NCBI RefSeq assembly: GCF_000722765.2
Contig: NZ_CP028415.1
Coordinates: forward strand, 1,246,501 to 1,310,500
Source of the DNA: Streptococcus mitis
GTDB taxonomy: Bacteria > Bacillota > Bacilli > Lactobacillales > Streptococcaceae
Direction of reading: 5' to 3'
DNA: 64,000 nt
Shown here: positions 38,830 through 47,242 of the stretch, in pieces
How the letters are laid out: each line of letters starts with the position of its first letter
Position numbering within the stretch: the first letter of the stretch is position 1
Notes under the pieces: generated by a model
The model's input: only the letters and a program-made list of their open reading frames with translations
Database searches by the model: none
What the model was told of the DNA's origin: nothing
Translations under genes and position numbers: made by a program

Positions 38830-39555
38830 ATGCGTTTAGATAATTTATTAGCCCAAGAAAAAGTTAGCCGAAAGGCCATGAAGCAAGCACTCCTCAAAGG
38901 GGACATTCTCGTCGATAGTTGCCCAGCTCGCTCCCTAGCCCAAAATATCGATACAGGACTACAAGAACTCCTTTTTCAGGACCAAATCATTCACGGCTAT
39001 GAACACACCTATCTTATGCTTCATAAGCCAGCTGGTGTCGTTACAGCCAACAAAGACAAGGAACTTCCGACCGTCATGGACCTCCTTCCGCCTGACATCC
39101 AGTCTGACAAGCTCTATGCCGTCGGCCGACTGGACCGAGATACGACAGGACTCCTCCTCTTGACCGATAACGGTCCCTTGGGCTTTCAGCTCCTCCATCC
39201 CCAGTATCATGTCGATAAGACTTATCATGTTGAGGTTAATGGACTTCTAACACCTGACCATGTCCAAGCCTTTCAAAAGGGAATTGTCTTTTTAGATGGT
39301 ACTGTCTGTAAACCTGCAAGACTAGAGATTCTATCTGCAAGTCCTTCCTTCAGTCAAGCCTCCATCACCATTTCAGAAGGAAAATTTCATCAAGTCAAGA
39401 AAATGTTCCTCTCGGTTGGTGTCAAGGTGACCTCCCTCAAACGCACCCATTTTGGACCTTGGAGCTTGGATGAGAATCTTCAAGAGGGAGACTATCGCCC
39501 CCTCAACTCAGAAGAGCTGACAAACATTCGTGAATTTCTCAGAACAAGTGGTTAA
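38830..39555 (+). CDS. 16S rRNA pseudouridine synthase, RsuA family
   Basis: A 241-residue enzyme with an N-terminal S4 RNA-binding domain (MRLDNLLAQEKVSRKAMKQA) and a catalytic domain carrying GRLDRDTTGLLLLTDNG, where the Asp is the nucleophile. Family members modify U516 of 16S rRNA or U2457/U2605 of 23S; RsuA-like is favoured. No ribosome site precedes the ATG. TGA-TAAGAT at 38812-38820 ends 9 bases before it, so the leader is very short or absent. Confidence 0.9.
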   Translation: MRLDNLLAQEKVSRKAMKQALLKGDILVDSCPARSLAQNIDTGLQELLFQDQIIHGYEHTYLMLHKPAGVVTANKDKELPTVMDLLPPDIQSDKLYAVGRLDRDTTGLLLLTDNGPLGFQLLHPQYHVDKTYHVEVNGLLTPDHVQAFQKGIVFLDGTVCKPARLEILSASPSFSQASITISEGKFHQVKKMFLSVGVKVTSLKRTHFGPWSLDENLQEGDYRPLNSEELTNIREFLRTSG

Positions 39556-39586
39556 AAAATGAGCTCGGAAACATCCAAGCTCGTTT
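39556..39586. terminator. Bidirectional terminator
   Basis: GAGCTCGGA/TCCAAGCTC-type hairpin flanked by A and T runs between converging genes. Confidence 0.7.
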
Positions 39587-39588
39587 TC

Positions 39589-39972
39589 TTATTTCTCAAC
39601 TTTGACTTTCCCTTTCCAAGAATCCAAGCCATAAGAAAGGATATAAATCTCAGAAAAACCTTGTTTTTTCAAGTAAAGGGCCGCATTTGTGACACGTTGC
39701 GCACGTTGGTTTTCGTAGAGAAGGACAGGTTTATCCTTACGAAGGGCTGCAAGACTGGTCTTCAACTGACTTGAAGGAATATTGCGGGCTCCAAGGATAT
39801 GCTTTCTGTGGAATTCAGCTGGGTCTCGCAAATCAATCAATTGACCTGTACGAATCAAGGCTTCAAACTCCTCATTGTCTACAATTTTAGCCGCACGGCG
39901 AATACGAAGATAGTTAAAGCCCATCCACGCCAACATTGCTAGTATAAGTGCCCACAAAATCCAAGTAACCAT
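39589..39972 (-). CDS. Membrane-anchored rhodanese-like protein without catalytic Cys
   Basis: A 127-residue protein: one N-terminal membrane helix (about 4-22), then a rhodanese domain (LIDLRDPAEFHRKHILGARNIP). The active-site loop reads LLYENQRAQRVTNAA, where active rhodaneses have a Cys after the strand (C-x-x-G-x-R). Sulfurtransferase activity is therefore unlikely, and a binding or regulatory role is more plausible. It abuts yqgQ with one shared base. Confidence 0.85.
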   Translation of the reverse strand: MVTWILWALILAMLAWMGFNYLRIRRAAKIVDNEEFEALIRTGQLIDLRDPAEFHRKHILGARNIPSSQLKTSLAALRKDKPVLLYENQRAQRVTNAALYLKKQGFSEIYILSYGLDSWKGKVKVEK

Positions 39973-40193
39973 TAGTTCTTTTCTCCATTTTTCTCAATAT
40001 AATCCAATTCTACCTTGTGCTCTCTGCGAAGAACCGCTTCCGCTTCCAGATAATCCAGTTTGTCCATCAGCCCTGCATCGTAAATCCGAGAGAGTTCCAA
40101 CTTCATCAGTTCAATATCATATAAGCGTTTTCCCATATAAACAATAATACCAAATCGTTTAAGGAATTGCTGCACATCATAGAATGTTTTCAT
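39972..40193 (-). CDS. yqgQ: YqgQ family protein (DUF910)
   Basis: A 73-residue three-helix protein of the YqgQ family, a putative nucleic-acid-binding fold. It contains the conserved FGIIVYMGKRLYDIELMKLEL stretch. The ATG at 40193 is chosen: it begins at the family N-terminus (KTFYDVQQFLKRFG) and lies 7 bases after a good -10, with no ribosome site. An ATG three codons earlier (40202) sits inside that -10 box. The transcript is probably leaderless. Confidence 0.8.
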   Translation of the reverse strand: MKTFYDVQQFLKRFGIIVYMGKRLYDIELMKLELSRIYDAGLMDKLDYLEAEAVLRREHKVELDYIEKNGEKN

Positions 40194-40200
40194 AAGACTC

Positions 40201-40229
40201 ATTCTAGCAAATTTTTGTGTTTTTTTCAA
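40201..40229 (-). promoter_or_regulatory. yqgQ promoter, leaderless arrangement
   Basis: TTGAAA (40224-40229), 17 bases, TGC-TAGAAT (-10 at 40201-40206), then 7 bases and the ATG at 40193. Confidence 0.65.
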
Positions 40230-40288
40230 GAAGAGACTCACACAAGAAGTATCACAGAAATTAAAAAAGCTGCATCTTCTGCAACTTT

Positions 40289-40885
40289 TTAATCCGGTGG
40301 AAAATAGCCCAACTGCTCAGCGATGTGAATCGCCTCCTGCCTGTTAGTCACTCCCAATTTTGAAAAGATATTGGCCAAGTGATTGGAAACTGTACGTTTA
40401 CTCACATAGACCTTGTCACAAACATCATCAATGGTCAAGCCATTTCTAACCAGTTCTAGTATCTCGATTTCTCGTGGTGTTAGCACCTCTACCATCACTT
40501 CATCTGAAAAGACCTTACCACCTAGATAAATCTTTTCCAGTTTTTTCACCAACTCATCTGGGTCCATACTTTTGTCCAGAAAGCCATAAGCCCCCATAAC
40601 TTTAGCTCGGTGTTCATACATTTTTTTACTGTAACCTGTCAAAATCACAACCTTACTAGAACAACCATTGTCGATAATCTCTTGTGCCAAGGTCAGCCCA
40701 TCATCTTGATACAGACTCGTCAGGTTGATGTCAACCAAAATAATGTCGTAGTCATCAAAAGCAATCTCCGAAATAGTCGAAAAATTATCCACTAACTGGA
40801 CCTTTTTAATGTTTTCCGATAACTCTAAAATCATCTTGATACTTTGGCTAAATAATTGATGATCATCAATTAACAAAATTTTCAT
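40289..40885 (-). CDS. Two-component response regulator, NarL/LuxR type
   Basis: A 198-residue regulator. The receiver domain (1-120) has acidic pocket IDD (about 6-8), phospho-Asp in IILVDINLTSL and Lys in FLDKSMDP. The LuxR helix-turn-helix (about 132-190) reads LTPREIEILELVRNGLTIDDVCDKVYVSKRTVSNHLANIFSKLG. The start is the ATG at 40885 behind AAGGAGTT. It overlaps the kinase gene by 20 bases. The likely targets are the adjacent ABC transporter and peptide genes. Confidence 0.92.
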   Translation of the reverse strand: MKILLIDDHQLFSQSIKMILELSENIKKVQLVDNFSTISEIAFDDYDIILVDINLTSLYQDDGLTLAQEIIDNGCSSKVVILTGYSKKMYEHRAKVMGAYGFLDKSMDPDELVKKLEKIYLGGKVFSDEVMVEVLTPREIEILELVRNGLTIDDVCDKVYVSKRTVSNHLANIFSKLGVTNRQEAIHIAEQLGYFPPD

Positions 40886-42440
40886 AACACAACTCCTTAT
40901 CAATCTGGAGAGTAATTTCTACACGAAATCTCTTATTATTTTCAAAAATCTGCATTTTACCACCTAAAACACTAATTTTATTAGACATATTTTTCAAGCC
41001 ATAACCTAAGGATTTTTCTGTTTGAAGGCAGTCATTTTCAGAAATGATAAAAATAGCGTCATCATGCACATCAATCTTCAAAGAAATCGTTCCACCACTA
41101 GCGTACTTAACGGCATTGGTCACCAATTCCTCAACCAGACGATAGGCAATTTTATCGTAAGGAGATAAAAGCCTAAAGTGGACAGGAAACTGGGTGACGA
41201 CTTCGTTTTCTGCGTGATAGCGCTTGATAATCCGATTAATCAGCCCTTGATACTGGATGTCTAACTGCTCATCTGTTTCTACCATTGGCTGATAATAATC
41301 CATCCGCTCGCGAATCCGCTGAACCAACTCCTCTGTCACCAGATTGATCTGTTCACCAAAAGCTTGATTGCTACTATATTTATTGAAATTTTTTATTGCC
41401 ATCACATTTTGCAAGATTTCATTGTGAAGAAATTCGGAGAACTGTTGTTCTGTATCTTCATTTGCCAGCAGATTTTTCACCATACGGTTACGCTTTAAAA
41501 AGAGAACTTTTACATAATCCCTAGCATCTAGCATTTCAGCAGAACGAAAGAGGCGAATCAATTCTTCCGAACAAATCCCGAACAATAATAACATGATATT
41601 CAAGACCAAAAAGCTCGTGTTTAAGTCTAGACGAAAGATGATGAAAATGCCTACTAACAAAAACATAACCAGTAAAAACAAGCGTGAAAAAGCTTTTATA
41701 TAGGACAACTTCAACTCTACTACCTTTTTCTGAAGAGAGTTAATAATTGTTTTGAGATGCAAAAAAGCAAGTATTCCAATAATCTCAAGATACCAGACTA
41801 GGTTCATCACTCCTGAGCCCCTCGTATTGATATACAAAAAGAAATAAGAAAGAGGCAATATTAAAGCTAATATCCACAAATTTCGTCTCTGATACTTGAG
41901 TTTACTTTTCAACTCTTTATGATATAAAATCAGTAAAATCAAGGGAACAAGGTTTAAAAAGAAAGACGCAAACAAGGACAGAAATAGAAAAATTGAAGGA
42001 CTTAACAGATACGAACTAATGGTGATTAGTGTCAACACAAAGGACACACTCAACAGTTCTTCTCCTATTTTCTCTCCCAGAAAGATAATAGACAGAGAAC
42101 TATACACCAATAAAAAAGAGTTGAGCGGATGAAGAATATCAAAAAAGTGCAATAGGGTGCTCGCAACTCCTTGATTAAATATGGATTGCCAGCTAATGAG
42201 AAACATCATCAGGAGCAACCAAAGTTTCAACTCACTATAGCGAAAGGTCACAATATTACAAATATAGCTAAATACAATTAAAGCAATAATCAGCAATAAA
42301 ACCATCTGCAAGGAAAAATCTGTCGAAAAGTCCAGAGGAGTCCTATAATAAATATAAATCATTAAAGCTAGATGATTAAAAATCGTCAACCACCACAATA
42401 AAAGTGAGTTTTTCGAGAGCGATTTGACAAACTGTTTCAT
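40866..42440 (-). CDS. Polytopic membrane sensor histidine kinase
   Basis: A 524-residue kinase. Residues 1-290 form about nine hydrophobic segments with short loops, a layout typical of peptide or membrane-stress sensors. The phosphoacceptor is probably His339 in SEFLHNEILQNVMAIKN. The ATPase domain has ELVTNAVKYASGG (N box) and SLGYGLKNMSNKISVLGG (G box). The C-terminus overlaps the response regulator gene. It is likely to detect a peptide linked to the neighbouring transporter. Confidence 0.9.
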   Translation of the reverse strand: MKQFVKSLSKNSLLLWWLTIFNHLALMIYIYYRTPLDFSTDFSLQMVLLLIIALIVFSYICNIVTFRYSELKLWLLLMMFLISWQSIFNQGVASTLLHFFDILHPLNSFLLVYSSLSIIFLGEKIGEELLSVSFVLTLITISSYLLSPSIFLFLSLFASFFLNLVPLILLILYHKELKSKLKYQRRNLWILALILPLSYFFLYINTRGSGVMNLVWYLEIIGILAFLHLKTIINSLQKKVVELKLSYIKAFSRLFLLVMFLLVGIFIIFRLDLNTSFLVLNIMLLLFGICSEELIRLFRSAEMLDARDYVKVLFLKRNRMVKNLLANEDTEQQFSEFLHNEILQNVMAIKNFNKYSSNQAFGEQINLVTEELVQRIRERMDYYQPMVETDEQLDIQYQGLINRIIKRYHAENEVVTQFPVHFRLLSPYDKIAYRLVEELVTNAVKYASGGTISLKIDVHDDAIFIISENDCLQTEKSLGYGLKNMSNKISVLGGKMQIFENNKRFRVEITLQIDKELCYENFVN

Positions 42441-42520
42441 ATGTATCTACTTCCTGAACTACTTTAATATCATTATAACACAATACCAGAATTGCAGGAT
42501 AGGCAACTCTGGTATTTGAC

Positions 42521-44536
42521 TTAATTTTCAATAATTTGCCAACTTACTCTGTAAGTCACTAGCAAGTAAAGGACAAATAGTAAGACCGCTACTCCCAGAT
42601 AGGTGATATCAATAGAAATGCTGGTATTAGCGAAATTCTCAAAATAGCCCAAAAGAGCTGTACTCAAGGCAAGTGCTAGCGGACCTGCGATGACCAGCGG
42701 AACCAAGAAATAACTTAGAATCTGTTGCAAAAGAATAAAGCGATTTTGCTTTCTCTTGTTCCCAAGAAGGTATAAGATTTGATAATCATTTACACTATCC
42801 AAAGCACTTGTAGAAGTTTGAAGGGACAAGATACTGAGGGAAATAATGATAAAAATAACACTTACAAAAATCATTACAAAGACAATGACGCCCATAAATC
42901 CAAGATAAATCTCAAAAATTCTTCCTTTCGTTTGATAGGTGAACGGATTCAACTCTGCTCCATCACGAGTGAAGTAGTATTTTTCTATCCACTGACTTAA
43001 GAATGTTTCTACTTTCCGTTTGTCGATATTTTCTTTGAAATTGGCAACATAGGTCGTGTGGTCTTCCGTCAATCCAACTACTACCTTATCTGGTACAATT
43101 AAGGTTCCTGAGTCATTTGTAGTTACTGAAGATAAAAAATAAACTGTTTCAAGTGGCTTTGAAGAGGCAAGGTTGAGAGAATGACCGTTAATCATGAGGG
43201 TTTTGGTCGTTGATAGAAAGTCCTGGATCTGCTTGGCAGTTCCTTTATAGTTGGCATTGACTAGAAATTGGTCTTCTGCCAAGTCAACCTCTCTTTCACC
43301 TTGCAGTTTGCGGAGATGATTGTAGGCAGAAATTCCTAAAATCGGTACTTTTGATTCAGGAAGTTTCTTATCATGCTCCCAGAGATTGCTAGTATCAATC
43401 AAATCTTTATAGGTTAAATCACTAGAATAGATAGGATAGCTGTACTCCTCTTTGATGAGGTTAAAGTCAAAGCCATCGGCTTTCAGCCTATCTTTTACAG
43501 AATCCTGAGCAAATTGGAACTCTTGACCACGATAAAGATTGACAGTTACATCATAAGGTGAGTATTTGTTCAGCTCTCGGTTCATAGTCGTATAGGCACT
43601 ACCACTAAAAACGAGTAAGCTGAGAGCCAGTGTCAAGGTCAAGGATAAGACAGCCAACGTGACCGAATTACTATCAGCTTGTTTTGAAAATTGACGGATT
43701 TTAAAAGTGTTTAGTTTGTTATAGTAGGTTTGAGGCAGTTTTCTAAGGGAGACCAAGATAAAATGGCTCAAGGTATTGTAAAATAAAATCACAAAAATCA
43801 CGAAGACAGATACCAGCAAGATACCCCAGCTTTTCAAGAATGATAGATGGTGATAGTCTGAAAAATAGAGAGCACCAAAACCGATAACAGCTGTCGAAAG
43901 AATAAAGAGAAGTGCTTGAAGAACTGGCTTGCCTTTTGCCAAGACAGATTTCTTGACCCCATTCTCTTGAATAAGTGCAATGATATTTTGCTTTCTAAAG
44001 GTAAGAATGTCCATGACACCAACAATAAAACTGGTTACCAAATAGGAATAAACTAGTAAGATGACAGACTTGCTATCAAAGAAAAGCAGACTACCAAAGT
44101 AATTAGCCATAAAAAACTCAGATGCAATCTTAGCTAGAATGACCAGTAAGATCAATCCAAGCAAGAAACCTAGAATCAAGGAAAAGATATTGACCAGCAT
44201 GGTTTCAAAGAACAGGGTACGGATAATCTGCTTCTTCTTCATTCCCAGCGTTGCATAAAGTCCCAACTCTTTCTTGCGCCGTCCCAGCACAAAATTTGTG
44301 GCGTAAACGATGAGAAAGGCAATCGCCGATAGAATCAGATAGGAAAGCAAGTCCATGTACTGGCTCATCACCGTCGTTAACATTTCCTTTGCTCCTGATA
44401 AACTTTGCATCACTGGATGGCTTGGTAAAGCATTAAAAGCGTAGAGCAAGCTATAAATCAAGGTCAGACTGAAAAAATAGATGGTATAGGTCTGTAAATT
44501 TCGAAATACATTTCGTAAAATTAATTTTGGATACAT
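42521..44536 (-). CDS. FtsX-type ABC permease (bacitracin/lantibiotic resistance class)
   Basis: A 671-residue permease. Four helices lie in the first 260 residues (RRKKELGLYATLGMKKKQI is the cytoplasmic FtsX signature), then two more, a large extracellular domain (about 320-520) and four C-terminal helices. This layout matches BceB-like permeases that sense or remove peptide antibiotics. The ATPase gene is 12 bases upstream. Confidence 0.88.
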   Translation of the reverse strand: MYPKLILRNVFRNLQTYTIYFFSLTLIYSLLYAFNALPSHPVMQSLSGAKEMLTTVMSQYMDLLSYLILSAIAFLIVYATNFVLGRRKKELGLYATLGMKKKQIIRTLFFETMLVNIFSLILGFLLGLILLVILAKIASEFFMANYFGSLLFFDSKSVILLVYSYLVTSFIVGVMDILTFRKQNIIALIQENGVKKSVLAKGKPVLQALLFILSTAVIGFGALYFSDYHHLSFLKSWGILLVSVFVIFVILFYNTLSHFILVSLRKLPQTYYNKLNTFKIRQFSKQADSNSVTLAVLSLTLTLALSLLVFSGSAYTTMNRELNKYSPYDVTVNLYRGQEFQFAQDSVKDRLKADGFDFNLIKEEYSYPIYSSDLTYKDLIDTSNLWEHDKKLPESKVPILGISAYNHLRKLQGEREVDLAEDQFLVNANYKGTAKQIQDFLSTTKTLMINGHSLNLASSKPLETVYFLSSVTTNDSGTLIVPDKVVVGLTEDHTTYVANFKENIDKRKVETFLSQWIEKYYFTRDGAELNPFTYQTKGRIFEIYLGFMGVIVFVMIFVSVIFIIISLSILSLQTSTSALDSVNDYQILYLLGNKRKQNRFILLQQILSYFLVPLVIAGPLALALSTALLGYFENFANTSISIDITYLGVAVLLFVLYLLVTYRVSWQIIEN

Positions 44537-44548
44537 ACTCTCCTCCTC

Positions 44549-45286
44549 CTATCTGGTACGGCTGTAAATCTCTTGCAAATACTGTTCATTAGATAAGCTG
44601 TTACGTTCCAAATCATCCATAATCTTTCCATCGCTAAGTAGCACCATCCGTGAGGAATACTTTGCTGCAGCAGGGTCATGCGTAACCAGTAAAATGGTAA
44701 TACCAAAACTTTTATTGATTTCCTGCAAAAGTGCCATCAGTTTTTCAGAATTGGCAGAGTCCAAGGCTCCTGTCGGCTCATCTGCGATAATCAGTTTAGA
44801 ATCATCAATCAAGGCTCTAGCAGTTGCCACACGTTGTCGCTGACCACCTGATAACTGATTAGGAAACTTATCTTTTAAGTTTTGAATGGCCAACTTATCC
44901 AAAATTTCCTCAATCTTATCCTGATGTTTTTTGATATTTTTCCCCTGAATCTGGAGAGGTAGGACGATATTTTCATAAACTGTCAAGGTTTCCACCAAGT
45001 TGTAGGCTTGGAAAATATAGGAAATGTTTTTAGCACGATAGTCAGCTAGTTCATTTTCCTTGGCATGGATGATATCAAAATCTTCAAATCGAATCTCACC
45101 TGATGTTGGTTTATCAATCGTTGAAATACAGTTGAGAAGTGTTGTTTTTCCACTACCACTAGCCCCCATAATTGCCAGAAATTCACCTTTTTCAACGGAC
45201 AGGTTCACATCTGATAAAGCATGAACGATATTATCACCTTGACCAAATGTTTTCGTTAATCCTGTTACAATAAGCTGTTTCATCAT
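44549..45286 (-). CDS. ABC transporter ATPase paired with the FtsX-type permease
   Basis: A 245-residue MacB/BceA-type ATPase. Walker A GASGSGKTT, Q-loop YIFQAYNLVETL, signature QLSGGQRQRVATARALI, Walker B LIIADEPTGALD. The start follows GGAGG. It is first in ATPase-permease-kinase-regulator and is preceded by a small peptide gene with its own terminator. Confidence 0.92.
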   Translation of the reverse strand: MMKQLIVTGLTKTFGQGDNIVHALSDVNLSVEKGEFLAIMGASGSGKTTLLNCISTIDKPTSGEIRFEDFDIIHAKENELADYRAKNISYIFQAYNLVETLTVYENIVLPLQIQGKNIKKHQDKIEEILDKLAIQNLKDKFPNQLSGGQRQRVATARALIDDSKLIIADEPTGALDSANSEKLMALLQEINKSFGITILLVTHDPAAAKYSSRMVLLSDGKIMDDLERNSLSNEQYLQEIYSRTR

Positions 45287-45374
45287 TTCATTCCTCCGTT
45301 TATTTATTACTCTCTCATTATACGGTTCCTTTCAATGTTTGGCATGAGTATTTTGTGCAATATATTCAAGTTAT

Positions 45375-45404
45375 AAAAAACCGATGCCTTTTTCAGGTAT
45401 CGGT
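45375..45404 (-). terminator. Terminator after the 35-residue peptide gene
   Basis: ACCGATACC and GGCATCGGT arms with a T run on the minus strand. Confidence 0.8.
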
Positions 45405-45413
45405 CAATGTTGA

Positions 45414-45521
45414 TTATTTGCGATCGTTTCTTTTTTTCATAAAGTAAACAATCCCTATGACAACAACTCCTAAGACCAGTACAGGTGCATAGAATTCTAG
45501 TGTTCCAATAATTCCTTCCAT
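45414..45521 (-). CDS. Small membrane peptide, 35 residues
   Basis: Not recognised. ATG at 45521 behind AGGAGGATAAA, with a terminator right after the stop. The peptide has a short N-terminus, one membrane helix (PVLVLGVVVIGIVYF, residues 13-27) and a basic tail (KKRNDRK). Its place between the precursor-like genes and the ABC transporter suggests an immunity or accessory peptide of the bacteriocin locus. Confidence 0.6.
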   Translation of the reverse strand: MEGIIGTLEFYAPVLVLGVVVIGIVYFMKKRNDRK

Positions 45522-45552
45522 TTTATCCTCCTGTCAAAAAATAGAGGTAGTT

Positions 45553-45744
45553 TTATCCACAGCGCACGTTTGGCGAAATATATTCATAAGAATATGCAAA
45601 CCACCAAGCACAGCGCCCCTGTGCTGTTAATCTAACAGCCGTACACCACCCAGCAACAGATTTACCATCCAATTCTTGGCTATTAATTCCATAATCCAAA
45701 GAATCTATCTCAAAGTTGTCTTGGTTTGTTTGTATTTCTTCCGT
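45553..45744 (-). pseudogene. Lantibiotic-like precursor B, start codon missing
   Basis: A 63-codon open stretch ending in TAA. The expected start position is ACG (45742-45744), and no ATG, GTG or TTG follows in frame before the conserved leader. The leader part FEIDSLDYGINSQELDGKSVAG matches precursor A, then a core with GWCTAV, GRC and YSYEYISPNVRCG holding three Cys. A promoter (TTGACA, 17 bases, TATATT) ends one base before the ACG, which suggests that a deletion removed the normal leader and start. Confidence 0.6.
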
Positions 45745-45745
45745 A

Positions 45746-45774
45746 AATATAACACCAAATCAAAATGTTGTCAA
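45746..45774 (-). promoter_or_regulatory. Promoter abutting precursor B
   Basis: TTGACA (45769-45774), 17 bases, TATATT (45746-45751) on the minus strand. Transcription would begin inside the coding stretch of precursor B. Confidence 0.5.
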
Positions 45775-45814
45775 TGTTTTGTAATAAAACACTAGAATTT
45801 TCCTTTTGTTTTAT

Positions 45815-45993
45815 CTAACAACGAACATTATTTCTCGTATACTCATAAGAATAGGTGAAACACAATCCACAGAGACCTGCTACTGTCATTTTAAAAGCTG
45901 TGTACCACTAGCTTCTGATTGCGCGGAAAGTTCTTGCTTTTCAACCTCGAAACTTAGAGAATCAATTTCTAAACGATTTGTATTTTTAGCCAT
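45815..45993 (-). pseudogene. Lantibiotic-like precursor A, frameshifted
   Basis: The ATG at 45993 follows GGAAGGAGG. The first frame reads MAKNTNRLEIDSLSFEVEKQ, continues through ELSAQSEAS and stops early at a TGA near 45884. Shifting one base near 45907 restores homology to precursor B: YTAFKMTVAGLCGLC, then YSYEYTRNNVRC and a TAG at 45815. The total of 179 bases is one short of 60 codons, fitting a single-base deletion at the leader/core junction. Confidence 0.65.
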
Positions 45994-46213
45994 AAGGTTG
46001 CCTCCTTCCTTCTTTTGGATGATCATCTTTACAGTAACTAGTATAAACTCTAGTATTGGCTAAGTAATGAGTAAATCGTGCAAGTTTCTTATTTTCGAGA
46101 AAAATTTTTAATCTTATTTACTAAATGATTTAGAAGTTTCTTCTTAACTACTTTACAGAGGCTCACACACTCCCCCTGATTTTCCTATCTTCTTTGGCGA
46201 TTCTGACGCAAGT

Positions 46214-46230
46214 GTGGTACAATAAAAACA
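46214..46230 (+). promoter_or_regulatory. Extended -10 promoter of lysR, leaderless arrangement
   Basis: TGTGG-TACAAT (-10 at 46218-46223), then 6 bases and the ATG at 46230. Same 11-mer and same spacing as the promoter at 2697-2713. Confidence 0.6.
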
Positions 46231-47138
46231 TGAGAATTCAACAATTACATTATATTATCAAAATCGTCGAAACTGGCTCCATGAATGAGGCAGCCAAGCA
46301 ACTCTTTATCACTCAACCTAGTCTTTCCAATGCAGTAAGAGATTTGGAAAATGAAATGGGCATTGAAATCTTTATCCGCAATCCCAAGGGTATTACCTTG
46401 ACCCGTGATGGCATGGAATTCCTCTCTTATGCCCGTCAGGTTGTCGAGCAAACTCAGCTTCTAGAAGAACGCTATAAAAATCCTGTTGCCCACCGCGAAC
46501 TCTTTAGCGTTTCCTCTCAACACTATGCCTTTGTGGTCAATGCCTTTGTCTCTCTGCTCAAGAAAAGTGATATGGAGAAATACGAGCTCTTCCTTCGTGA
46601 AACTCGGACTTGGGAGATTATCGACGACGTCAAGAACTTCCGTAGTGAGGTCGGTGTCCTATTTTTGAACAGCTACAACCGTGATGTTTTAACGAAAATG
46701 CTGGATGACAACCACCTGCTGGCTCACCATCTTTTTACCGCCCAGCCTCATATCTTTGTCAGTAAGACCAACCCTCTGGCAAAAAAAGACAAGGTCAAAC
46801 TATCTGATTTAGAAAACTTCCCTTACCTCAGCTATGACCAAGGGACGCACAACTCCTTCTACTTTTCAGAAGAGATTCTGTCCCAAGAACACCACAAGAA
46901 ATCTATCGTAGTCAGCGACCGTGCTACCCTCTTTAATCTCTTGATTGGTCTGGACGGATATACCATTGCGACAGGGATTTTGAACAGCAACCTTAACGGA
47001 GACAATATCGTTTCCATCCCATTGGATATTGACGACTCCATTGAGCTGGTTTATATCCAGCATGAAAAAACCAGCCTCTCTAAGATGGGGGAACGCTTTA
47101 TCGACTATCTCCTAGAAGAAGTTCAGTTTGATAGTTGA
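46230..47138 (+). CDS. LysR family transcriptional regulator
   Basis: A 302-residue regulator. The N-terminal winged helix-turn-helix reads MRIQQLHYIIKIVETGSMNE followed by AAKQLFITQPSLSNAV; the C-terminal half (90-300) is a periplasmic-binding-like effector domain. It is most like CysB/CysR-type LysR proteins, but the effector is unknown. The start is the ATG at 46230, because the 12 upstream in-frame codons cover the promoter. A terminator follows. Confidence 0.9.
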   Translation: MRIQQLHYIIKIVETGSMNEAAKQLFITQPSLSNAVRDLENEMGIEIFIRNPKGITLTRDGMEFLSYARQVVEQTQLLEERYKNPVAHRELFSVSSQHYAFVVNAFVSLLKKSDMEKYELFLRETRTWEIIDDVKNFRSEVGVLFLNSYNRDVLTKMLDDNHLLAHHLFTAQPHIFVSKTNPLAKKDKVKLSDLENFPYLSYDQGTHNSFYFSEEILSQEHHKKSIVVSDRATLFNLLIGLDGYTIATGILNSNLNGDNIVSIPLDIDDSIELVYIQHEKTSLSKMGERFIDYLLEEVQFDS

Positions 47139-47161
47139 GAATCAGTCTAAATCGAATAAGC

Positions 47162-47208
47162 TAAAAACCTCAAGAACTAGCTTTCAACCCTAGCTCTTGA
47201 GGTTTTTT
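47162..47208 (+). terminator. lysR terminator
   Basis: AAAACCTCAAGA and TCTTGAGGTTTT arms with inner CTAG/CTAG pairing and a T run. Confidence 0.85.
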
Positions 47209-47242
47209 CTCTAATAATAAATCAAGAGGATTTTATAAAATC

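Noticed and set aside
45806..46063. 85-codon plus-strand frame with several Cys
   Set aside because: Antisense to lantibiotic-like precursor A; the minus strand has the ribosome site and the homology to precursor B.
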